Position numbers and translations under genes: made by a program
Notes under the pieces: generated by a model
Seen by the model: the letters and a program-made list of their open reading frames with translations, nothing else
What the model was told of the DNA's origin: nothing
The model's database searches: none
Shown: positions 10,481 through 20,723 of the stretch, one piece after another
How positions within the stretch are numbered: position 1 is the stretch's first letter
How the letters are laid out: each line of letters opens with the position of its first letter
Source of the DNA: Gliomastix tumulicola
Lineage: Eukaryota; Ascomycota; Sordariomycetes; Hypocreales; Bionectriaceae
NCBI GenBank assembly: GCA_001599755.1
Contig: BCHX01000003.1
Location: 62,001-126,000 of the forward strand
Length of the DNA: 64,000 bases
Direction of reading: 5' to 3'

Positions 10481-10882
10481 ATCACTGCTGGCGACACGAG
10501 ACGATAGTTTCTGTGTCCATCGGATGGAACGCCTACGGGCCTCGTATTAGGAGCGGGTTGGGATTTTCGGGCGCAACGGCGTTGGGATGACGAGCGATGA
10601 TACTCCGGGCGCGCGCGGTGATTTGGAGGCGTGGCCTCTTTTTACTCTCTTGCAGACTGACCCTGTTCTGTCATTGCAGTCGTCTTTCTTTTTTTTTTTT
10701 TATTCCTGTCTTTTCCTTTCTTAGACTGTCTCGCAAAGACCGTATTCATGACCCCTTTGAACGAAGACCTACGCTGCGATGCCCTAGATAGCATACATTA
10801 TACCAATATGAACTTCGCACCTATATCCATCCCATCTCCCTCTCAGCACCTCCTCCGTGATGTCCCCCCTGCGTCTGCCCCC
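10481..10882. other. Convergent 3' intergenic region, 402 bases
   Basis: It lies between the ends of the GT4 gene and the membrane-protein gene. It holds a run of T (about 10688-10700) on the plus strand, consistent with 3' processing signals of the GT4 transcript. I see nothing else. Confidence 0.5.
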
Positions 10883-11931
10883 TTAAATGCCCGCTCCCCC
10901 GCGTCCCCTCCCCAGGTTGTCCATAGCCGCCTTCCTCTGCCTGTACGTCTCGCGGAAGTTGTACCGCTGGTACGTGCCGTAGCCGTACGCCGTCAGCCCG
11001 AGCAGCAGCCACGTGCCCGTGATGACGAGCCCGATGGGGAAGATGAGGAGCTGCGTGCCCGGGAGCACGAAGGCGACCTCGCCGGCCTCGAGGCGCGCAA
11101 TCTCCGCGTCGACGGCGCTCTGGGCGAGGGAGAAGGACGACTGGGGCGTCGAGTTGGAGAAGACGCCTGTGATGAAGGAGGCCGAGTTGGGCGAGACGGT
11201 CGTCTCGAGGTTGCCGGCGCGGAGGGTGAGGACGGGCAAGAGGAGGGCTTCCAAGTCACCCCTGGGGAAAAAGGGTATGTATGTCAGCTACTTTTGTCCA
11301 GAGTGTAGAGTAAAAAAGAGATTGCTTACATCGACATGTTGGCCTTCATCTGGTCCGGCTTGATCTGCCCGACGAGCAGATACGCCTGCATGAGCTCCGG
11401 CTGCCCGGACGCCTGCTGCTGCCTCTTCTTCAGGTCCTGCACGCTCCCCACGAGGCCCATGCCGCGCAGGTCCTCCTCCCGGATCTCGTCGACCATGGCG
11501 CTCGGAAAGCCGACAGAGACATCGACGTCCTCGGCCCGGACGCCCTCCCACGCGCCCGTCGGCGGGAACACGCGGTACAGCCGCAGGTCGGCCTCGAAGA
11601 CGCCCGTGTTGGTGTCGAGCGACGGCAGGTTGAAGCAGACGGAGGAGCCCGCCGGGTTCGGCGAGCGGCGGAGCGAGGCGAGCGTCGACTGGCAGGCGGC
11701 GTGCGTGAGGGCCGTCCAGGCGGAGGCGTTGAAGGAGCCGTCCGGGTTGAGGCCGACTTCGGGCGTCGTCATCGTGCCGTTGTCGTCCTGACGGCGGACG
11801 AGGAAGGCGTCGGAGGAGACGGCGGCGTAGGGCTGGTAGAGAACGGCGTCGGCGTCGAGGAGCTGGGAGGCGAAGGTCGTCGAGGAGAGGAGGAGGGCGG
11901 CGGCCCCGAGGACGAGGGTGGTGGGATACAT
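10883..11931 (-). CDS. Fungal-specific secretory/type I membrane protein, function unknown
   Basis: Exons are 11330-11931 and 10883-11261, giving 326 residues. The 68-base intron has GTAAGC and CAG ends and the frame is kept. Residues 1-21 (MYPTTLVLGAAALLLSSTTFA) form a clear signal peptide. The lumenal part of about 240 residues has two Cys and several N-glycosylation sequons (NGT, NAS, NST). A single transmembrane helix near the C-terminus (LLIFPIGLVITGTWLLLGLTAYG) is followed by a basic tail (RETYRQRK), so the tail is cytosolic. It is a compact gene, convergent with the GT4 gene. I do not recognise a named family; ascomycete genomes often carry such single-pass proteins of unknown role. 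Confidence 0.75.
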
Positions 11932-12930
11932 TATGGACGTTTGTCGTCGTCGTCGAGTGTTGTTGATTATTAGGTCGGTGGTATAATATACGTTGATCAA
12001 TGGCCGCTCAGCGGGTAGACGAGAAGTGCGATCCGGCGCAGGGGCAGACCGGCTGCGATGTCGAAGGGAAGACGAACAGGCTTTGGGATTGTGTGAAAAG
12101 ACGCAAACAAATTGTAGATTAGTAGAAACGAGAGGATCAAAGGGCCAGCCCAGAGAAAGGAAGAGAGGAAACAACCACGATGGGTATTAGGAGAGCAGCA
12201 TCAGGTCATTAAACACGTTAAGGTCATGGTAGGGGGAAATTATGTGGGAAGAAGAAGAAGAGCCCTGGCGTGGCAAGACAGGGCTGGGGATCGGGCATGG
12301 CGTGCGGATTTTGCACGATGCTTGTCTTGGAAGTGCATCAGAGGCTGCAGTTTCGACGAATGCGCGCTTCTGATTGGACTCCTGTTTATCGGACGAGGGA
12401 CGGTGCGTATGAAGTCATCTGACACGGCTGGGGCCAGGAAACAGATGGGACGAGAGGGGAGTGCACAGTGGACTCGGGAGCAGCCAGTGGCGGTTGGGAG
12501 GCGCTGGGGCCAGCTGGGAAAGGCCTGTTTGAGGGGAGACAAAAGAAGGGTGCTCAAGGCTCGCCACAATCTGTCAGGGCTGTGGTGCCCTTCTTCTGTC
12601 CAGCAAAGCCCCTAGCCAGGGGTGAGACGGGTCGTGTTGCAGGTCTGCCTGAGCTTTGGGCCCCTTCCAGCGCCTGAGTGTGGGCTTGCTCCACTGTCTC
12701 AGCGTTAAGACGACAAACACCAGCGCTCGGACGGATTTCCAGTGGCTGAGTGGTGGATGAGGCGGTTGTGCTGTTACCCACCTCGTGTTAGTGAGGCGTC
12801 AACAACTGCCACTCACAGCTTACCATTCCGCCAGTCATCACTTATCGAAGAGAGAAGCTCAATCGGCAGTTTTTATGCGTCGACTTGCTCACACACTGAT
12901 GCTCAACTACCAGCACTAACTAACCCATCC
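11932..12930. other. Intergenic region, about 1 kb
   Basis: It holds the promoter of the 10.9-11.9 kb gene on its left and the 3' end of the sugar transporter on its right. The small frames at 12226-12781 occur on both strands with no protein-like features. Confidence 0.5.
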
Positions 12931-14794
12931 TCAAATCTTCTTGTCCACAGCCTCGGTCTGCACACTCGTCGGCATGTCCTCCTCCATCACCTTGGCCGCC
13001 ACATTCTCCTGCCTCAGCACCTCCCGCACCTCCTCGCCGTCAAAGATGACCGCGATCTCCTCGAGCGTATTCCCCTTAGTCTCCATGAAGAACCCGTACG
13101 CGACGCAGCTCTCCACGGCCAGCACCGCCACGTACACGAGGTAGAAGCGCCAGCCGATGTTCTGCAAGCCGATGGGGTTCACGTACTGGTTCACGAAGAC
13201 GGCGATCTTGGTCGCGAAGACGTACGTGGCCATGCCCTTGGCGCGGATTGAATAAGGCAGCACCTCGACCGAGTAGGCAACGGGCAGCGGCGAAAAGGCG
13301 ATGCAGTAGAAGATCTGGTAGACGAAGATGAGGGCCATGACGGCGACGCCCGCGGCCTGGGCGTGCGTGACGTCGAAGCGCGCCGACGCGATGGTCCAGG
13401 CTGTGAAGGCGAGGAGCATGCCGATGGTCGAGACGCGGAAGAGCGGGCGGCGGCCGATGCGCTCGACGAAGAAGGCGGTTGTGAGGGCGATGGCCCAGTT
13501 CCAGATGTTGATGAGGCCGTTGACGAGGGCCTGCGTGGTCTTGTTCGTGATGCCCACCGTGTCCATGACGCGGGAGAGGTCTGGGAAAGAGGTGAAGTGT
13601 CAGTGTGCGCGTCGTCGACGGGGTTGGGTGGTCTCTTGATTGCTGGACTCACAGTACGACACGAGGCCGTTGCCTGACCACTGGCTGAAGAGGCCCATGC
13701 AGAGCACGATGAAGACTCTGTACCGGTTGCCCTCGGTGCTGACCATGGACTTCCACGTAGTCTTGTTTGACACTGCTGATGGTCAGTATACATCTCAACT
13801 CTTCATATCTTGTGTCCAACGTACGCTTCTCGTATTCAATGGCGGCACGGATCTCGCCGTACTCGAGCTTGACCAGCTCCGTCTCCTCTCCATCGCCATG
13901 GTATCTCTTCAACGCTTCAAAGGCCTCCTCGCCCCTATCATTCGCAATCAGCCATCTCGGCGACTCGGGCAGGAACCAGATCGTGCTAAGCTGGAGCAGA
14001 CTCGGCGCCATCTGCAGCAGCGAGGGCAGCCTCCACGACCAAGTGCTCGGAATCGTGCGCGTCCCGAACGTGATCCATGCCGCGGCGATGCTTCCAAGAT
14101 ACCAGCTACAAGTCCATCAGCAAAGCCCCCTCACAACACGGCACCGGAAGAAAGAGCAGAACATGACGCACCAAGTGTTGCAGATAGCCGTAATCGTCAC
14201 CCGATCCTTGGGATGCGACAGCTCGCTCACCATACTCGGCGACGCCGTCGTCGCAAACGAAAGGCCGAACCCAAGCACGAACCGGCTCACGACAAACATG
14301 GCAAACGCCTGGCTCTCGCACTGCAGGATCGCCCCGATGATCATGATGACGCTCCCGACAGTGATCCCCCACCGCCGGCCGTACTTGTCCGCGACCCAGG
14401 GCGCGATGGGCGTCGAGCACACGCTGCCGAGGGACATGATGGCGCTCATGAGCCCGAGCTGCGCGCCGCGGGGGCGCCCGAAGAAGTCGTCCCAGTAGGA
14501 CACGGTCTGGAGCGAGTTCATCATGGAGCCGTCGTAGCCGCTCGTCGCGTAGGAGACGACGCAGGCCGGGAAGAGGAGCAGGTAGAGGCGGCGGCGCGTG
14601 GCGGAGCGGTACCAGGCGGGCGAGGCGGCCGCGAGCTCGTGGACATGGGAGGGTTCGTGGGAGGAGGGGGAGGAGGAGGAGGGGTTTTGCTCGGTGGCAG
14701 CAGCCTCGGGGGAGGCCTTGTTGCGGCGGGCTTGACGGGCGAGTTGGTCCTGCCGGGGGGCAGGAAGACGGTTGCGCAGTGCGGTGAGGACCAT
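12931..14794 (-). CDS. MFS sugar transporter (hexose/lactose-permease type)
   Basis: Four exons (14172-14794, 13825-14105, 13653-13772, 12931-13580) give 557 residues. All three introns are GT-AG and keep frame. It is a 12-helix Major Facilitator proton/sugar symporter of the plasma membrane. The hydrophilic N-terminus of about 60 residues is Ser-rich. Then come TSGYDGSMMNSLQ, the loop 2-3 motif DKYGRRWG, PESPRWLIANDR after helix 6, ERIGRRPLF, and the sugar-porter signature variant FVYQIFYCIAFSPLPVAYSVEVLPYSIRAKG. The tail has METKGNTLEEIA, typical of the fungal lactose/hexose group. It diverges from the GH5 gene at 15640 across 845 bases that carry paired inverted-repeat elements, which suggests coordinate carbohydrate use. 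The substrate cannot be read from sequence. Confidence 0.9.
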
Positions 14795-15275
14795 GGTGAT
14801 GGTTCTTGACGGGAGAGAAACGACGCAGTTGGTTCTTCTGACGCCAGCAACGGATACTAGAGTATGAACAACAGACCGACTCTGGTATGAGTGCCTGGAT
14901 GAGTGTCCTCGGCAGGGGCTTCTCAGACAAGAGACTGACTCTTTATACTTCTCATGAGAACAACGCAACGTACCCGAGGTCAAAGTCCAGCCCTCCTCCC
15001 CCCCCCTTCTGCTGAAAACTTAGAACCCAGAACTCGCGTGATTGATGCCAGCTTCCTAGACCATCCGCCCCGAGCTCAAGCCCAATATCCGATAGACCGG
15101 TATCCCATGCGGGAGTCATGCACGTCCTTCTTGCGGGGATTCAAGTCCCATGGAGAACTGGAGAGGTCTTCGCGAGACCGGGGATCAGGGCAGAACATCT
15201 TTTACCCACGGGGATGAATTCTGGACCCCCCCAAATCGGGTTGTGTGAATTCAACCGGACGAATCATGTGTCGTC

Positions 15276-15297
15276 GGGGCAGCTAAAGCGATGCCCC
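15276..15297. promoter_or_regulatory. Inverted-repeat element, copy 1 (GGGGCA-N10-TGCCCC)
   Basis: It has perfect 6-base arms around a 10-base centre GCTAAAGCGA. The same arms, the same spacing and the start of the centre (GCTAAA) recur 70 bases downstream. The symmetry suggests a dimeric DNA-binding protein; the binding factor is unknown. Confidence 0.55.
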
Positions 15298-15345
15298 TTG
15301 TGAAGTGGCTCCTATAGTGGCCCTTGGCTCTGACTCGGACGCGTA

Positions 15346-15367
15346 GGGGCAGCTAAATGCTTGCCCC
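15346..15367. promoter_or_regulatory. Inverted-repeat element, copy 2 (GGGGCA-N10-TGCCCC)
   Basis: Second copy, with centre GCTAAATGCT. The offset from copy 1 is exactly 70 bases, about seven helical turns, so both copies would face the same side of the DNA. It lies 273 bases from the GH5 ATG. Confidence 0.55.
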
Positions 15368-15639
15368 GAGAGGGGGTTGAAGGGCAGATGGTATTGGACT
15401 GGGGGAGAGTCAACTGTTCGATTCGGATCATGGATGGGCTTGTTTCCCACTCTTTCTGTTGAGCAGACAGCTCGTGATGTTCTCGGGTTCGTACCGATGT
15501 GGAGGCTCGCATCCGAGGTAGAAGCAAAGAGCTGACAGGCCGAGCATCGGCGAGTTGGTATATCAGTGAGCCGCCGGCCTGCAGCCCCTCGCCTGGAAAT
15601 CCCAAGTCACCCTTCATCAAGCACCCTTACCACATCATC

Positions 15640-17550
15640 ATGGCTACCGGAATTCTCAGAACAGACGGCGCTCGCATCGTCGACGCCAACGGCGATGCCG
15701 TCCTCTTGCGAGGCGTACGTCCACTCCCGACCAATGCCCCTCCTTTCCCCCTTCAACCCAGATCAACCAGAACTGACAAGTTCGTTAGACCGCCCTCGGA
15801 GGCTGGATGCTCATGGAGAACTTCATGAACGGCTTCCCCGGCCGCGAGCACCAGATCCGCGGCGCCCTCCGCAAGGTCCTCGGCGAGGAGAAGTACACCT
15901 TCTTCTTCGACAAGTTCCTCGAGTACTTCTTCACGGACAAGGACGCGGCGTTCCTGGCCTCGCTGGGCTTCAACTGCCTGCGCCTGTCGTTCAACTACCG
16001 CCACTTCGAGGACGACATGAAGCCGTTTGAGATCAAGGAGGAAGGCTTCAAGCACGTGGACCGCGTGGTAGACATTGTAGGCTTCCCTCTATTTATCCCA
16101 ACAGGACGTAAGAGAATCCAGGATCTAGCTAACTGTCTCCAGTGCGCCCGACACAACATCTACACGATCCTCGACCTCCACGCCCTCCCCGGCGGCCAGA
16201 ACCAGGACTGGCACTGCGACAACCCGACCGGCTACGCCGCCTTCTGGGACCACCTGCACTTCCAGGACCGCGCCGTCAACCTCTGGGAGCACATCGCCCG
16301 CCGGTACAAGGGCAACCCGTGGGTTGCCGGCTACAACCCGATGAACGAGCCGGCCGACTCGGAGTGGACGCGGCTGCTGGCCTTCTACGACCGCATCGTG
16401 CCCGCGATCCGGCGCATCGACCCGCAGCACATCCTCTTCATGGAGGGGAACACGTGAGTTCGCGAAGACAAAGCACTAGTTGGTTTGGTTGTACTTGAAT
16501 GACTGACGCCTTGGAACAGCTTCAGCATGGACTTTACCGGGTTCGACAGGGTGTACACCAACTCCGTGTACGCCGTCCACGACTACTGCGGCTTCGGCTT
16601 TCCGAACCGGATCGGGCGGTTCCAGGGGCACAAGGACCAGGAGCAGTACATCCGGAAGATGTACGACCGCAAGGTCGAGTTCATGAAGAAGCACAACGTG
16701 CCCGCCTGGAACGGTGAGACTTGCGAAGGCCCCCCCCCCCCCCCCCTCGTCAACTAGCCACAAACACTGACGACAACATATAGGCGAGTTCGGCCCCATC
16801 TATGAGCGCGAAGAGTACAACCCCGACTGGCAAGAGCACAACGAGGAGCGGTACGACATGCTGGAGCGGCAGCTCGCCATCTACACCTCCGAAAGCATCG
16901 GTAAGTGACATCCTGCCAATCCGGTAGCGTCCGCTGACACACAGTCAGCGTGGTCCATCTGGGCGTACAAGGACATCAACGTCATGGGCATGACCTACCT
17001 GCCCCCGTCCTCCCCCTGGCTCAAGCTCCTCGGCCCCCTCGTCCGCAAGAAGCGCGACCTCGCCGTCGACTCGTGGGCCTACGACGACGCACACCTCCAG
17101 GAGGGGCTCTTCGGCCCCCTGCACCGCTGGTTCGAGGACAACGTGCCCGCGCGCTACAGCAAGAAGTACCCCTGGCAGTGGCGCATGCACATGCACGTCT
17201 TCCGCGGGATCCGCGGCATCACCATGGCCGAGTACATGATCCCCGAGTGGGCCGACTGCTTCCGGGGCAAGACGTTCGAGGAGCTGGACGAGCTGGCCGC
17301 GAGCTGGAAGTACGAGAACTGCGTGCAGAGGGAGAGGCTGAACGAGTTGCTGCGGCTGTACGCCCCGATGAAGGCGAGCGATGGTAGGCTGGAGGGGAAG
17401 GTGATCGTCGCTGAGACGGAGGAGGAGGAGGAGTCGGCGGCAGCTCCCGTGAGCAAGGAGAAATCGGTGTCGGGCGTGGGCGTGTTCGAGCTGGCGCCGG
17501 ATGAGAAGAGGCGGGCCGAGGCTCGAGTTGTGTCTGTAGCTGCTGCGTAA
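15640..17550 (+). CDS. Glycoside hydrolase family 5-type glucanase, intracellular form
   Basis: Six exons (15640-15714, 15789-16076, 16143-16453, 16520-16713, 16784-16900, 16949-17550) give 528 residues. All splice sites are GT-AG and in frame. The fold starts VDANGDAVLLRG and TALGGWMLMENF. The acid/base is Glu about 190 in NPMNEPADS and the nucleophile is Glu about 291 in NGEFGP. Other GH5 marks are LDLHALPGGQNQDWHCDNP and AVHDYCGFGFP. No signal peptide is seen, so it is likely cytosolic, unlike secreted exo-beta-1,3-glucanases. The tail of about 120 residues after the barrel ends in an acidic EEEEE stretch. Intron 4 contains 17 consecutive C. It is divergent from the sugar transporter. The substrate could be a beta-glucan or glucosylceramide-like compound; unproven. 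Confidence 0.85.
16730..16746. repeat. C17 homopolymer inside GH5 intron 4
   Basis: Seventeen C in a row within the 70-base intron 16714-16783. It is strongly mutable and also prone to sequencing error. Confidence 0.9.
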
Positions 17551-17578
17551 GATGTAGAACACTGAAATGGTACATGTT

Positions 17579-19618
17579 TCAAGTCATTGCACTACCGAGC
17601 CGAACCCTCCTTGCCGTGTCCAAACGCTCCAGCACCTCGAGATGCCACGAAAACTCGCGCACGCTCATGCTAAATCGTCTCAAGTTCCGCACACCAGAGG
17701 CTATAGATTCCTCCACGTCTATAGGCAGGATGTCCTGAAAGAGAGGCGACACGGTGGCCACGATAAGAATCATAGCCATGGTGAAGGTCCTAGCACACTC
17801 GTCAGCTCTGAAGTAATGAGAAAGAGGGGTGAGATTCCGTACACCATTCCCGTAGCAAACAGACAGGTGATACTGTTGGCCGGCTCGGTGTCAAACACGC
17901 GGATAAAGCCCATGCAGCCCTGGAAGCACATCCGACAGCCATTGAGAATCTGCTCGCGTTTGGGATGCATGCCGAAGCTGTCCGCGTTGAGCACAGCGTA
18001 TTCGACGAATGGGCGGTGGATAATGTACTGTCCGGCGTAGTATCGCCCCTTGAGACGCAGAATGTTCCACACGTTGTTTCCGCGAGGCGCCATGCCCTCG
18101 ATACGCGCCGTGGGAGAGTCCGCAAACGGGTGGATGCTGCTCGGTGAAAAGACGGTCTGGTCTCGCGCCTCCTCGTTGCTCGTGAGGAGGAAGCCGGGGA
18201 GATTTCGGTACACGGCGGCATGGTGCGCCCAGAGATCCTGCGAGATGCGAAGCAGCCAGGCGGCGTGGTCGGTTCTTCGATCTCGCTGGCGGCGCTGCTG
18301 CTCTTTGGCGTTGTACACGGCACTGTTGACGCGGTTCAGGAAGCGTCGGATGGAGGCGTTGGTGGTGATCTGGAAGGCGACGAGTTCTTCATGCTGGCTG
18401 CCCGCGGGATCAGTGGCTCCTTTGAATGTCGGGTAAGGGACGCGTTCCTCGAAGCGGGCGATGCCCGACGGGAGCGTGGCAGAGATCTCGGAGACGAAGT
18501 CGCCTTCGAATATGAAGGCAACCCAGTAGAGCCGGCTAAACTCCTCGGGAACAGGCGTGCTTTGGTCGTGGGTGTACAGACGGGCGAGGGCTTCGCATTT
18601 GACGGCGGCGGCATGAGCCCAGTGGAAAGACTCGAAAACTCTGCCTCGAGCGCCAGAGTAGATGCTAGATGAGTGGGTGAGCTTTAGATGTTCGGATAGA
18701 TGCCTGACTGATGCCTAATTACCTTGCCAACATGGTACACTGAGCCGTGACGAGCGACATGTCGTCGGCTATGCACCCAAGCAACAGCTTTGCTTTACGC
18801 CATAGCTGGTCATGTTCCGGAGTTTGGGTGTGTTTGTCGATGCTGATCTTGTTATCACCACCAGCCATGAACGAGGCGAGACACAGGACCAGCAAGAGAA
18901 GGGCGTAATCAGCAGCAGGCACAGACTCTGCCTCGGAGCGATCGGTCGCTGCGTCCTCACGGATTACAGCTTCGTGAATCCTGTGAAGATCAACCGAAGA
19001 CAGTAAAGGGAAGAACACGGTCACTTCCGCAAAGTACACCTGGATGAGATCCCCATTTCTCGTAACCACGTCAGCGTCACCCCCGCGAGGGTACAGACGC
19101 CACGACTCGGCAGGGGCTTCACTCGGTCTCGAAGGAAGGCGGAAGAAGACATCCGTGGCATCGACGCTGAGCATCTCGTCGGTTCCCGGGACCTCGGAGA
19201 GGAGCTGGCGGATGATGGGCCACGTGTAGACGTGGTTTGCATTCGCCGTATGCCACAGCGGGATCTGCACATCCTCCAGCTCCAGCTCCCCGTCCGTCTC
19301 CCTCGGCGGCTGCTCCTCCTCATGCTGGTGCTCCTGAGCAGACAACTGAGCAGAAGCCGAGCTGGACCCTGAGCCTCCATGATCCGGCATCAGGAGTCTA
19401 TCCTCGAGCAGCTGGATACGCTCGAGCAGGACCTGCGTCCCATAGTCGATGCGCGGCTGCTGCGAGTCGCGGTAGACGCAGTCGATGTTCTGCAGGGAGC
19501 AGTAGCCGCAGCGTGGCTGGACGGCGTCACAGCGCGTCTTGCGCATGCGACAGGCGACGCAGGCCTGCATCGCCCGTCGGCGATTCGGAAAGCGCGACGC
19601 CACGGAGAAGGAGTCCAT
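17579..19618 (-). CDS. Zn2Cys6 (GAL4-type) transcription factor
   Basis: Exons are 18723-19618, 17843-18664 and 17579-17789, giving 642 residues. Intron 1 is 58 bases and intron 2 is 53 bases with a CTGAC branch point. The start chosen is the ATG at 19618, just before the DNA-binding domain. The cluster Cys20-X2-Cys23-X6-Cys30-X6-Cys37-X2-Cys40-X6-Cys47 is complete, with the basic loop RMRKTR. It is followed by a short leucine-rich coiled segment (LLERIQLLEDRLL) for dimerisation and a His/Glu-rich linker. The middle homology region is helical (RLYWVAFIFEGDFVSEI, RRFLNRVNSAVYN). It is nuclear and expected to bind CGG repeats. The gene ends 28 bases from the GH5 stop (convergent) and diverges from an MFS carrier at 20724, its most likely local target. 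Confidence 0.85.
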
Positions 19619-20723
19619 CGCGGCATTGTTAGGCGAGGCTGGAGATTCGTCAGTGACGGTGAAGAAGACGTGACGTCCAGGTTGTTGGGCGCCAGCCAAT
19701 AGCTTCGTGTTGGCGTCGCACAGCTACCCTAGAGGAGTGTAGCTTCTCCAGATGGCTGTCACTGAGATCCATTGCCATGGGTCGAGGCGAGTGAATTCAA
19801 GGTTTAGACCAGCTCTAATCAAGCTTCAGAGGCGCTGATTACACTTCAAGTCGTGCTGAGCACGCGGCAGTGACGGGTTTCATCTAATTAACAAGGGACT
19901 ACAGTGGTGCTATCGGTCTCTGCCGGCAGATCTTCAGCAGGAACCACGAGGCGAGACGAGGCGAAACGGGACGCGATGCTACCTTTTTGGGGCGCCGACG
20001 CTGAAAACCTCCGAGGGCGTGATCCCAGAAGTTGATCAACGTTATGTGTCAGGTTGATGATGATGCTGCTGCTGTACGAAGTAGGCAAGTATGTATACGG
20101 AGTAACGCACGCAATCCTCTCCTCTCCTGCACCCCGGCCTCGATAGCCGGCTCTCGCTGACGCTGCCTGGACTCGTCTCGCCCAGTCCGAGCCCGAGAAG
20201 CTGCTGAAAACAGTGAAAAGCCCTGAAACCCAGCCAGAAATACCACAGCTGCTGACTCCCTCCCGGGCTTACCGTCTGCATCCCTCCGCACACCTGCGCA
20301 GATCCGGTGGAGAGAATGGCAGCAGCGGCGAATCACGACGTCTGGAAGCTCGATCGCGTCATCGAAACCTTCCATCTCGAAATGCGCCAGGAACCACAGA
20401 AATTGTGCGAGCCGTGGACCTTGCAATTTGCTGTCGCCGCGACTGGCAAGACTTGATGCAAGGTGCTGTGGGCTCGCTGCAGGCTGGTGACATTCGAGGA
20501 TCCTTCGTCGACGATATTGGGGATGGATTCGGTTCGTCGCATGCACACGGACTGCACGAAGGGAACGGCTATAAGTACGGGTGTGACTGCATCCTGATCT
20601 CTCTCTCGCGCGGCGTTGCTCCTCTCTCCTCCTCTTCTCCTCTGGATTTGCAGCTCCCTTGTACCCCGTTCGGGCTCTTTATTTATTGATTAATTACACG
20701 AGGGCATCTCGCAACCCGCAGCC
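19619..20723. other. Divergent promoter region between Zn2Cys6 factor and MFS carrier
   Basis: 1.1 kb. It contains a short palindrome CGTGCTGAGCACG at 19852-19864. From about 20600 the plus strand is CT-rich, a likely leader for the MFS gene. Overlapping open frames at 20042-20546 (minus) and 20213-20689 (plus) lack protein-like features. Confidence 0.45.

Larger units (their letters stand above)
14795..15639. promoter_or_regulatory. Shared divergent promoter of sugar transporter and GH5 gene
   Basis: 845 bases separate the two start codons. The region contains a TATA-like GGTATATCAG near 15557-15566, about 80 bases before the GH5 ATG, and two copies of a 22-base inverted-repeat element (listed separately). 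It has no convincing coding frame. Confidence 0.5.

Noticed and set aside
17808..17842. 35-base intron in the 17.6-19.6 kb Zn2Cys6 gene
   Set aside because: It keeps frame but is shorter than normal fungal introns. A 53-base alternative to 17790 also keeps frame and has a CTGAC branch point, so it was preferred.
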